Origin: Cytophagaceae bacterium
Lineage (GTDB): Bacteria > Bacteroidota > Bacteroidia > Cytophagales > Flexibacteraceae
Direction of reading: 5' to 3'
Length of the DNA stretch: 7,847 bases
NCBI GenBank assembly: GCA_947464365.1
Contig: CANHWS010000165.1
Span: 1 to 7,847 of the forward strand
Made by a program: the position numbers and the translations under genes. The notes beneath the pieces are model-generated. The model saw only the letters and a program-made list of their open reading frames with translations. It ran no database searches and was not told the origin of the DNA. Below, piece after piece: positions 1 to 5,976 of this stretch. Numbering within the stretch: position 1 is the first letter of the stretch; each line of letters opens with the position of its first letter.

Positions 1-12
1 CAATTCCATTTT

Positions 13-78
13 ATGAAATACACTTTACGCACTTTGGTGATCCTGACCCTTGCCCTAGTGAGCCAAGGTTTGCAGGCC
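13..78 (+). other. Signal peptide coding segment of the T9SS cargo gene
   Basis: Codons 1-22 encode a Sec signal peptide: basic n-region (K2, R6), hydrophobic h-region rich in Leu/Val/Ile, and a c-region ending Leu-Gln-Ala. Cleavage after Ala22 would expose Gln23, which many Bacteroidota cyclise to pyroglutamate. The cut site is inferred by eye. Confidence 0.8.
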
Positions 79-1149
79 CAAATCACGATCAACACAGCCG
101 ATCTGATCAACGTCAATGACTCGATTGTGCTCCGCAATGACCAATATTCGGGCTCCGTTGGCGATAGTGGTACGAACAAAGTTTGGGCATTCCCGACCTT
201 GCTGCCTACTGCAGGTACTCGGAGTGTTCGTCACTCCATGGCTCCTAGTGCCACGCCATTTGGCAATGTACGCGGTAGCAACTTGGCCCTCAGGCAGGAT
301 AGTGCCTATACGTTTTACAATCGTGTGGCAACAGGCAACAATCAAGGAATGTATATCAAAGCCCTCGCCTTTGACCTAAGCGGACTTGGCCTCGGTGGTC
401 CGTCTGGCCCAGCCCTTATGAGCTTCACGAACCCTCAACCAGTGGTCAAAACCCCTTGGGCCTACGGCAATCGTTATTCAGGTTCTAGTAGCGCTACTCG
501 CCTCGCCATCCCGTATGATACATCCGTAACAGTCGGTGGAACCACGATCAACATAGATAGTGTCGGCGGCTCTGTCAATATCGCTGTCAAACAACGTGTC
601 AACGGCTGGGGCACCCTTACAGTTGGAACGACCACAGTGCCTTCATTGCGCGATGTGGTCACTTCCACTCTAGGCTTCACAATCCAAGTACATACCTATG
701 TACGGGTCTTTGGCATCAGGGTACCACTTGGCTGGCAGAACTTCCCAGGACTAGCGTTCCCGCCACAAAAGACTTATCAGGTGCGCTATTGGGCTAATAG
801 TCAGCGCTACCCAATGATCGAGTTTAATGTGGACTCTGCCGAAACTGCAACAGGTGTAACCTATCAAGAACGCACCGTAGTAGGCCTTCAGTCAGACTTG
901 GCGAGTAATCGCTTAGTCCATATTGCGCCCAATCCTGCCAATGATTTGCTGCACATCCAACTAGCAGAAGGCCTGCGTGCCCAACAGCTCCGCTTAGTCT
1001 CCATGACGGGCCAGACGATGATCAATCGCCTTGAGAATATCACCGATACGCAGGACCTAGACGTTAGCACCTTGCCACGTGGCACCTATTTCCTGATGCT
1101 GGACCTCGGCAATGGCCTGACAGACCGTCAGCGGGTGGTCATTCGGTAG
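13..1149 (+). CDS. Secreted protein with T9SS type A C-terminal sorting domain, function unknown
   Basis: This 378-residue protein is predicted to be exported and then secreted or surface-anchored by the type IX secretion system. Residues 1-22 form a signal peptide: Lys/Arg near the start, a hydrophobic core at about 8-16, and a probable cut after LQA-22. That cut leaves Gln23 first, as is common for exported Bacteroidota proteins. Residues about 302-378 match the T9SS type A sorting domain: an APNPAND-type opening (305-311), alternating beta strands, a LPRGTYFL segment and a short basic end (VVIR). The middle is Ser/Thr/Gly-rich, probably beta-rich, and contains VNGWGTL (196-202), a motif I associate with uncharacterised T9SS cargo. 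No cysteine is present. No catalytic motif is recognised, so no activity is assigned. The start is the first ATG, 12 bases into the window, and any promoter lies outside. Family-level export call is firm; function is unknown. Confidence 0.88.
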   Translation: MKYTLRTLVILTLALVSQGLQAQITINTADLINVNDSIVLRNDQYSGSVGDSGTNKVWAFPTLLPTAGTRSVRHSMAPSATPFGNVRGSNLALRQDSAYTFYNRVATGNNQGMYIKALAFDLSGLGLGGPSGPALMSFTNPQPVVKTPWAYGNRYSGSSSATRLAIPYDTSVTVGGTTINIDSVGGSVNIAVKQRVNGWGTLTVGTTTVPSLRDVVTSTLGFTIQVHTYVRVFGIRVPLGWQNFPGLAFPPQKTYQVRYWANSQRYPMIEFNVDSAETATGVTYQERTVVGLQSDLASNRLVHIAPNPANDLLHIQLAEGLRAQQLRLVSMTGQTMINRLENITDTQDLDVSTLPRGTYFLMLDLGNGLTDRQRVVIR

Positions 1150-1203
1150 GTGCAAAGCAGGCTGATCTAGTCACAACCTTAACTGCAAAGTAAACAACTG
1201 CCT

Positions 1204-1248
1204 AAGACCATACCGATAGCGGCTACTAGCTGCCCTTGGTATGGTCTT
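1204..1248 (+). terminator. Hairpin downstream of the T9SS cargo gene, candidate intrinsic terminator
   Basis: A perfect 11-bp inverted repeat, AAGACCATACC (1204-1214) and GGTATGGTCTT (1238-1248), flanks a 23-base loop. It begins 55 bases after the cargo stop codon and is followed by only a short T stretch (TCTTTG). Placement fits a terminator, but the loop is longer and the T-tract weaker than usual. It ends 15 bases before the ATG of the small gene at 1264, so it could instead be a 5' leader structure for that gene. Confidence 0.55.
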
Positions 1249-1263
1249 TGTGCAACTCATAGC

Positions 1264-1398
1264 ATGGTACAACAACTGATCATCTTCGGGCTCTTTGCTG
1301 GGGCTTCCGGCTGGCTGGTTCGGCTCGTCTATCGCCAGTGGAACAGGCCTGCTACGACTCCTGGCTGTGGGTCTGGGTGTAAAGGATGTGGAGAATAG
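1264..1398 (+). CDS. Small single-pass membrane protein with Cys-rich tail, FeoB-associated Cys-rich-like
   Basis: This 44-residue gene encodes a hydrophobic helix at about residues 5-22 (LIIFGLFAG...WLVRLVY), a basic stretch (R20, R24, R28) that would put the C-terminus in the cytoplasm, and a tail ending PGCGSGCKGCGE. The cysteines are C35, C39 and C42 (C-x3-C-x2-C). This layout is that of the FeoB-associated Cys-rich membrane proteins, small proteins often found near the iron(II) transporter feoB and thought to handle metal. No feoB is in this window. The frame closes with TAG and has no rare start. There is no clear Shine-Dalgarno sequence, which is normal for Bacteroidota. The upstream hairpin ends 15 bases before the ATG. 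Frames overlapping it on both strands give longer open stretches that resemble no protein I know. Metal binding is inferred from the cysteines. Confidence 0.72.
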   Translation: MVQQLIIFGLFAGASGWLVRLVYRQWNRPATTPGCGSGCKGCGE

Positions 1399-1742
1399 AT
1401 CTTTTCTGTCTTCCAAAAACGTTAAGCAACTACATGGCAAGCTGACTGCCTCAGCATTCAAAAATCAACTACCTGCTAAGCGCCTAGCCTAATCAACCTA
1501 AATTCGTAAACAGCTACCCATTACCCCAGCTGGATGGTTGAGCGATAAATCACAGGCAGCAGTGGGTCCGTTTGGTTCCAACACGCCTAAATGATGATAA
1601 AAACGCATTCTTAGGGTCGTAATATTTTAAATACGTCAGTTGCATAATTACAGCAACTTTAAAAACCTATACCATCTATCCTCCTTCCCAACTCATTATC
1701 TATTGAGTTAAACAGCCAAATAAATGGGGGTATTAGTAGGTT

Positions 1743-1770
1743 TTTGTTTTACTTTCATCAGTTAAGTTTG
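1743..1770 (+). promoter_or_regulatory. Candidate Bacteroidota promoter for the ABC permease gene
   Basis: TAAGTTTG at 1763-1770 fits the -7 consensus TAnnTTTG exactly. A TTTG at 1743-1746 could serve as the -33 element, with a 16-base gap that is slightly short. Transcription would start near 1777, giving a leader of about 150 bases before the ATG at 1926. A second near-match, TATGGTTTG at 1823-1831, has one extra base in the spacer. Confidence 0.45.
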
Positions 1771-1853
1771 GAGAGGCAATGACATTTTAGATAGGGTCAA
1801 GTCTAGGCATTTATACACCTATTATGGTTTGATACCCAGTCAGCTATCAAGGG

Positions 1854-1887
1854 CAACCACCCACCAACCCCAACAACCACCCACCAA
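1854..1887 (+). repeat. C/A-rich 14-bp direct repeat in the permease gene leader
   Basis: CAACCACCCACCAA occurs at 1854-1867 and again, without mismatch, at 1874-1887, a period of 20 bases. The + strand has no G over the whole 34 bases. The opposite strand therefore carries many GG, GGG and GGGG runs and could form a two-layer G-quadruplex. The repeat lies 38 bases before the chosen start codon, probably in the 5' leader. Confidence 0.8.
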
Positions 1888-1925
1888 GTCGCCCTTTGGC
1901 GGTCCCGTCAGGAAACACCATCTTT

Positions 1926-3188
1926 ATGGTCCGTATGATAAAGACCTTAATCCAGATCTGGGAAAGCTTGGTGATGGCGTTGCAGGCCCTCCAGAGCAAC
2001 CTGTTGCGCACTGTCCTGTCCCTGCTGGGCGTGACGGTGGGCATTTTTGCCATTATTTCGGTCTATACGCTGGTGGACTCGCTGGAAGATAACGTTCGCA
2101 AGTCCATGTCCTTCTTGGGTGATAACGTGATCTATGTCCAGAAGTACCCCTGGATGTTTGAAGACGATTACCCTTGGTGGAAATTTCTGAACCGCCCACG
2201 CCCTTCATTCGCCGACTTCAAGTTCTTGGAGCGCAACCTACAGACCAATAGCGCCATTGCCATCTTCGCCAGCCGAGGAAACCGTTCGGTCAAGTACCAA
2301 AGTTCCACCATCGAGGGCATAGCCGTGCATGGTGTCAGCTTTGAGTATGACAAAGTAAGTGATGTTGGCATCGAAAGTGGCCGCTACTTTACCCAAACCG
2401 AGATTGATAATGCGTCTGCCTTTTGCATCTTGGGTTACAACCTAAAGGATGGACTCTTTGAGAACACGGAACCATTGGGCAAGATCGTCACCATCAAAGG
2501 CCGTCGATTTACCGTCATCGGCACCATGGCCAAACAAGGCAGCAATATGCTCGGCACCCCAAGCAACGATAATCTCGTGATGATCCCCTTCACGATGTTT
2601 GCGAGCATGTACAACACCAAACGCATGGGCGAGGCCGAACCGATGATCGCGATCAAGGGCTTTGACCAAGATAAAGGTTTGGTGGAGCTGGAGGGCGAAC
2701 TTAGGGGCCTATTGCGGGCCAAACGCAACCTCAAACCGCGGGACCTCGACAACTTTGCGATCAACCGGCCTGAGATGATTGCCAAACAGATCGGCCAGAT
2801 ATTCAGCACCATCAAGTTTGCAGGCACCTTCATTGGGTTGTTTGCGATCTTGGTCGGGGGCTTCGGCATCGCTAACATCATGTTCGTGAGTGTCAAGGAA
2901 CGCACCAACCTGATCGGCATCCAGAAGTCATTGGGCGCCAAAAACTACTTCATCCTATGCCAATTCCTGTTTGAGGCCGTGTTCCTCAGCATCATTGGGG
3001 GGCTTGCTGGGCTGTTGCTCGTATTTGGCCTGACCATGATCCCACAGGACGTGATGGAAGTCCACCTCAGCAGCAGTAATGTCATGGTTGGGCTCGTGAT
3101 TTCCACCGTGATCGGGCTTATTAGCGGCATTGCCCCAGCTGGTGTGGCCGCCCGCATGAACCCTGTGGATGCTATCCGTAGTAAATAG
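1926..3188 (+). CDS. ABC transporter permease, MacB/FtsX family
   Basis: This is an integral inner-membrane subunit of a MacB-type ABC system; such systems move lipoproteins, peptides or drugs across the envelope using mechanical coupling. With the ATG at 1926 the protein has 420 residues. It has an N-terminal amphipathic segment and TM1 at about 29-50 (LRTVLSLLGVTVGIF), then a MacB-type extracytoplasmic domain at about 51-295. The C-terminal FtsX domain spans about 298-413, with TM2 near 299-322, the coupling segment VKERTNLIGIQKSLGAK (323-339), TM3 near 346-372 and TM4 near 385-405. It ends in the usual AARMNPVDAIRSK. AGGAAA at 1910-1915 lies 10 bases before ATG 1926. ATG 1935 (MIKTLIQIW) is an equally good start, while TTG 1896 adds residues unlike the family. 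No ATPase gene is adjacent, so its partner must be encoded elsewhere. Substrate is unknown. Confidence 0.9.
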   Translation: MVRMIKTLIQIWESLVMALQALQSNLLRTVLSLLGVTVGIFAIISVYTLVDSLEDNVRKSMSFLGDNVIYVQKYPWMFEDDYPWWKFLNRPRPSFADFKFLERNLQTNSAIAIFASRGNRSVKYQSSTIEGIAVHGVSFEYDKVSDVGIESGRYFTQTEIDNASAFCILGYNLKDGLFENTEPLGKIVTIKGRRFTVIGTMAKQGSNMLGTPSNDNLVMIPFTMFASMYNTKRMGEAEPMIAIKGFDQDKGLVELEGELRGLLRAKRNLKPRDLDNFAINRPEMIAKQIGQIFSTIKFAGTFIGLFAILVGGFGIANIMFVSVKERTNLIGIQKSLGAKNYFILCQFLFEAVFLSIIGGLAGLLLVFGLTMIPQDVMEVHLSSSNVMVGLVISTVIGLISGIAPAGVAARMNPVDAIRSK

Positions 3189-3202
3189 GCAGGCAACAAA
3201 CT

Positions 3203-3228
3203 TGGTCAGGATATTAAGCCTGTAACCA
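3203..3228. terminator. Imperfect hairpin between convergent permease and helicase genes
   Basis: TGGTCAGG (3203-3210) pairs with CCTG and ACCA (3219-3222, 3225-3228), with a two-base TA bulge and an 8-base loop. It sits in the 47-base gap between the two convergent stop codons, where a shared bidirectional terminator is expected. Neither side has a strong T-tract, so the call rests mostly on position. Confidence 0.35.
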
Positions 3229-3236
3229 GCCTAGCA

Positions 3237-5501
3237 CTAAACCACCATCAGCTTCGCAAAGCTGAGGAGCATCACCTTTTCGCCAACCAGCTCAAACTGG
3301 ACAGTGGCTCGTTTCTCAGGTCCACCAGTGTCAAGGTGCTTGATGACACCAAAGCCGAACTTGGCATGCTCGACGCGGGCGCCAACACTCATTGCCTCGA
3401 CGGGGCTAGGCACAAAGTTCTCTGAGGTCACATGGGTGGTTGAAATAATCTTCTTGGCAGGATTAGGCGCCACAGTGCCACCATTGCGATTGAACTGATC
3501 CATGAATTTCTTAGGCGGCCCAATCGTACGCTCTACCTCCGACTCTGCCAACGACCGTTTGGTCATCATCAGGTATTTGGGGTCGATTTCGTTCAGGAAA
3601 CGGCTAGGCTCCGACTGGATCAAATTGCCAAACCGATAGCGCGTCAGGGCATAGCCTAGACGCAAGCGTTTTTCAGCCCGTGTGATCGCAACATAAAACA
3701 GCCTCCGCTCTTCCTCAAGGTCCGCACGGCTGGCAAGCATCATTTGGCTCGGGAACAGGTTTTCCTCAAGCCCCACGATAAAGACCGATTTGAACTCAAG
3801 TCCCTTGGCCATGTGGATGGTCATCAGCGTGACCGCATCATCATCTGTTTTGGCTTTGTCGTCGGCATCTGTGATCAAGGAAATCTCTTGCAAAAAGGTC
3901 CCGATCGACTTGTCCTCACGCTCAGGATTATCGACAAACTCCTTGATGGCGTTCAGCAATTCCTGCACGTTTTCGTACCTACTGACACCCTCTGGGGTTT
4001 TATCTTCGAACAACTCACGCATCAGGCCACTTTCTTTGGCCACCTGCGAGGCAAGGGCAAAGGCATCCTTATGCTGGGCCGCTACCTGGAACGACTGGAT
4101 CTTGACCGTGAACTCATCCACCACACCACCAACACGGGTGCCGAGCAGCTCCTTGGCTGCCTTGATCGTATCCCAAAGGTCAGCCCCTTGGTCATTCGCA
4201 ATCACAAATAGTTTGGCCACCGTTCCATCACCAATACCACGCTTAGGCGTGTTGATGATCCGCTTCAACGACTCCTCATCATTCGGATTGATGATAAACC
4301 GCAGATAGGCCACCAAGTCCTTAATCTCCTTCCGTTGGTAGAAGGACATACCACCAATGATGCGGTACTTAATATTGCTTCGCCTGAGGGCCTCTTCGAT
4401 CGAGCGACTTTGGGCGTTGGTACGGTACAAAATGGCGAAGTCACGGTTTTGCCAGTTTTCGCGCATCTTTTCTTCAAAGATGGTGGTTGCGACTAGTTTG
4501 CCTTCTTCGTTATCACTAGCCGCACGGATGACTTCAATCAAGGTGCCATCTTCATTACCAGTCCAGACCTTCTTCTTGAGCTGGTTCTGGTTCTGGGCGA
4601 TGACACTATTAGCCGCCTGCACGATGGTGCCCGTGCTACGGTAGTTTTGCTCTAGCTTGATGACCTTTAGGTCCGGGTAGTCCTTCTCGAAGTTCAGGAT
4701 GTTCTGGATGTCAGCCCCACGGAAGGCATAGATACTCTGGGCATCATCACCAACGACGCAGATGTTTTCGCGTACGGCTGCCAATAGTTTCGTGATCAGG
4801 TATTGGCTCAGGTTGGTATCCTGATACTCATCCACCATCACATAATGGAACTTCTGCTGGTACTTGTTCAACACATCTGGGCAGTCGCGAAACAAGACGT
4901 TGGTATTGAATAGCAGATCGTCAAAGTCCATCGCCCCAGCCTTGAAGAGCCGGTTTTTGTAGATCTGGTAGATCTCGGCCATCCGAGGGCGTTGGGCCAC
5001 GATGTCATCCTCTCGCAAGAAGGGGTCCTTGGCGTATCCTTCGGGCGTGATCAAACGGTTTTTAGCCCCGCTGATGCGGTTCAGGACCGTGTTGACCTTA
5101 TAGATTTTATCATCCAGATTCAGCTCCTTGATGATGGACCGCAGTAAAGACTTGACGTCATCCGTGTCATAGATGCTGAAATTAGAGGGATAGCCCAGGC
5201 GCTCAGCCTCAAAGCGCAGAATCTTGGCAAATACGGAGTGGAAGGTCCCCATCCAGATATTACGTGCCTCTGGCCCAACCAGTTTCTCGATCCGCTTGCG
5301 CATTTCGGCAGCGGCCTTGTTGGTGAACGTCAGGGACAGGATATTATAGGGCTCTACTCCTTTGTCCAGCAAGTGAGCGATGCGGTAGGTCAGCACACGG
5401 GTTTTGCCCGAGCCGGCACCAGCTATCAACATAACGGGGCCTTCCGTATGCAGGACAGCTTCGCGTTGGGGGGCATTGAGGTCGTCGGTGTAGTGTGCCA
5501 T
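3237..5501 (-). CDS. uvrD: UvrD/PcrA-type ATP-dependent 3'-5' DNA helicase
   Basis: This is a superfamily 1A helicase that unwinds DNA in nucleotide-excision and mismatch repair and clears replication obstacles. With the ATG at 5501 it has 754 residues, a usual family length. All motifs are intact: Q motif Q12; Walker A AGAGSGKT (27-34, K33, T34); Ia LTFTNKAAAEM (about 57-67); Walker B VDEYQD (223-228, D224/E225); III VVGDDAQSIYAFRG (249-262); IV LEQNYRS (283-289, R288); V TLMTIHMAKGLEF (558-570); VI EERRLFYVAITRAEKRL (597-613). Residues 707-754 form the small C-terminal Tudor-like domain, which contacts RNA polymerase in PcrA. An ATG at 5591 would add 30 residues with no family counterpart, and a -7 promoter box (5525-5532) falls inside that extension, so 5501 is preferred. 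It is convergent with the permease gene and divergent from infB. pcrA is an alternative name. Confidence 0.96.
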   Translation of the reverse strand: MAHYTDDLNAPQREAVLHTEGPVMLIAGAGSGKTRVLTYRIAHLLDKGVEPYNILSLTFTNKAAAEMRKRIEKLVGPEARNIWMGTFHSVFAKILRFEAERLGYPSNFSIYDTDDVKSLLRSIIKELNLDDKIYKVNTVLNRISGAKNRLITPEGYAKDPFLREDDIVAQRPRMAEIYQIYKNRLFKAGAMDFDDLLFNTNVLFRDCPDVLNKYQQKFHYVMVDEYQDTNLSQYLITKLLAAVRENICVVGDDAQSIYAFRGADIQNILNFEKDYPDLKVIKLEQNYRSTGTIVQAANSVIAQNQNQLKKKVWTGNEDGTLIEVIRAASDNEEGKLVATTIFEEKMRENWQNRDFAILYRTNAQSRSIEEALRRSNIKYRIIGGMSFYQRKEIKDLVAYLRFIINPNDEESLKRIINTPKRGIGDGTVAKLFVIANDQGADLWDTIKAAKELLGTRVGGVVDEFTVKIQSFQVAAQHKDAFALASQVAKESGLMRELFEDKTPEGVSRYENVQELLNAIKEFVDNPEREDKSIGTFLQEISLITDADDKAKTDDDAVTLMTIHMAKGLEFKSVFIVGLEENLFPSQMMLASRADLEEERRLFYVAITRAEKRLRLGYALTRYRFGNLIQSEPSRFLNEIDPKYLMMTKRSLAESEVERTIGPPKKFMDQFNRNGGTVAPNPAKKIISTTHVTSENFVPSPVEAMSVGARVEHAKFGFGVIKHLDTGGPEKRATVQFELVGEKVMLLSFAKLMVV

Positions 5502-5524
5502 GGTCTGGTTGCTTAGCAAGACCG

Positions 5525-5532
5525 CAAAAGTA
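5525..5532 (-). promoter_or_regulatory. Candidate -7 promoter box for uvrD
   Basis: Read on the minus strand this is TACTTTTG, an exact TAnnTTTG match and identical to the box before infB. Transcription would start near 5518, giving a leader of roughly 17 bases before ATG 5501. No convincing TTTG or TTG -33 element is seen about 20 bases upstream, which lowers confidence. Confidence 0.5.
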
Positions 5533-5690
5533 ACGATTTCAGGTTCGCCGCCCGAGGTTGCCCACAGGATAAGTTCGGCAATAGTCAGCATTTGTCCCCA
5601 AGGTCCGGTTATGCCTTTAGGCCTACAACGATCATGAAGGCAATGCTGGCCTTATTGACACTTAGGGCAAGATCCAGCGCAAATGCAAAA

Positions 5691-5721
5691 CCAATACCCA
5701 TTGGCTGCCCACGGTGGGCAG
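5691..5721. repeat. Two adjacent inverted repeats in the uvrD-infB intergenic region
   Basis: CCAAT-ACCC-ATTGG (5691-5704) abuts CTGCCCAC-G-GTGGGCAG (5705-5721), a perfect 8-bp arm palindrome around one central base. As RNA the second could form a 7-bp stem with a CGG loop. Short TTTT runs follow on both strands: 5722-5725 on the plus strand, and past 5691 on the minus strand. They could be a terminator pair or a protein-binding palindrome; sequence alone does not decide. Confidence 0.6.
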
Positions 5722-5891
5722 TTTTGGTTAGATCTCCTTCGTAGTAGCCTGTCAAGCAGCAGACAAACTATCATAAGCAACAATGACACAATATAACCTA
5801 GGCCAAAACCCCAATAGCGAACCGCTAAAGCAATATTGGTCTAGCAGAAGGCAACACAAAAACCAAACGGGCAATAAGTTCTTTGGCATAA

Positions 5892-5926
5892 TTTGGCACG
5901 AAACCCAAAAAAAAGCCTTACTTTTG
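5892..5926 (+). promoter_or_regulatory. Bacteroidota-type promoter for infB
   Basis: TTTG at 5892-5895 (-33 element) and TACTTTTG at 5919-5926 (-7 element, TAnnTTTG) are 23 bases apart, at the upper end of the known spacing. Transcription would start near 5933, giving a leader of about 45 bases before the ATG at 5977. This is the best promoter match in the window. Confidence 0.7.
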
Positions 5927-5976
5927 CACGTTATGAGCATAAAGATGTCTAGACATCGGGCTCAAGAAAGCATAAT

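Larger units (their letters stand above)
1399..1925. other. Noncoding region between small Cys-rich gene and ABC permease gene
   Basis: About 530 bases without a credible gene. Only very short open frames occur on either strand. The part at about 1600-1800 is clearly more AT-rich than the flanking genes. It holds two short inverted repeats: AGTTGC/GCAACT at 1638-1643 and 1653-1658, and AACTCA/TGAGTT at 1690-1695 and 1704-1709. It also holds a candidate promoter at 1743-1770 and a C/A-rich direct repeat at 1854-1887. No tRNA, riboswitch or insertion-sequence end was recognised. Confidence 0.6.
5502..5976. other. Divergent intergenic control region between uvrD and infB
   Basis: About 475 bases separate the two divergent start codons. 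I see no credible gene here. A 73-codon open stretch at 5783-6004 overlaps the infB promoter and start in another frame and resembles nothing known. The region holds a -7 box for each gene and the twin inverted repeats at 5691-5721. No tRNA or riboswitch was recognised. Confidence 0.6.

Noticed and set aside
1171..1461. Minus-strand and plus-strand frames overlapping the small Cys-rich gene (also 1295-1492)
   Set aside because: Their products show no domain, whereas the frame at 1264-1398 gives a membrane helix plus a family-like Cys tail.
1540..1600. Possible tRNA T-arm-like GGTTCCAAC
   Set aside because: No matching stems, anticodon arm or acceptor stem could be built around it.
1896..1925. 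TTG start at 1896 for the permease
   Set aside because: The extra residues are not family-like, and ATG 1926 has AGGAAA at a suitable distance. ATG 1935 remains possible.
1829..2092. TTG-started frame covering the C/A repeat and the permease start
   Set aside because: It overlaps the permease in another frame and translates the repeat into Pro/Gln/Thr-rich sequence with no family.
2435..2941. 168-codon minus-strand frame inside the permease gene
   Set aside because: It is antisense to a well-supported FtsX-family gene, and its hydrophobic look mirrors the membrane segments of that gene.
3744..4308. Plus-strand frames inside uvrD (155 and 172 codons)
   Set aside because: They are antisense to helicase codons with all motifs intact and have no recognisable domain of their own.
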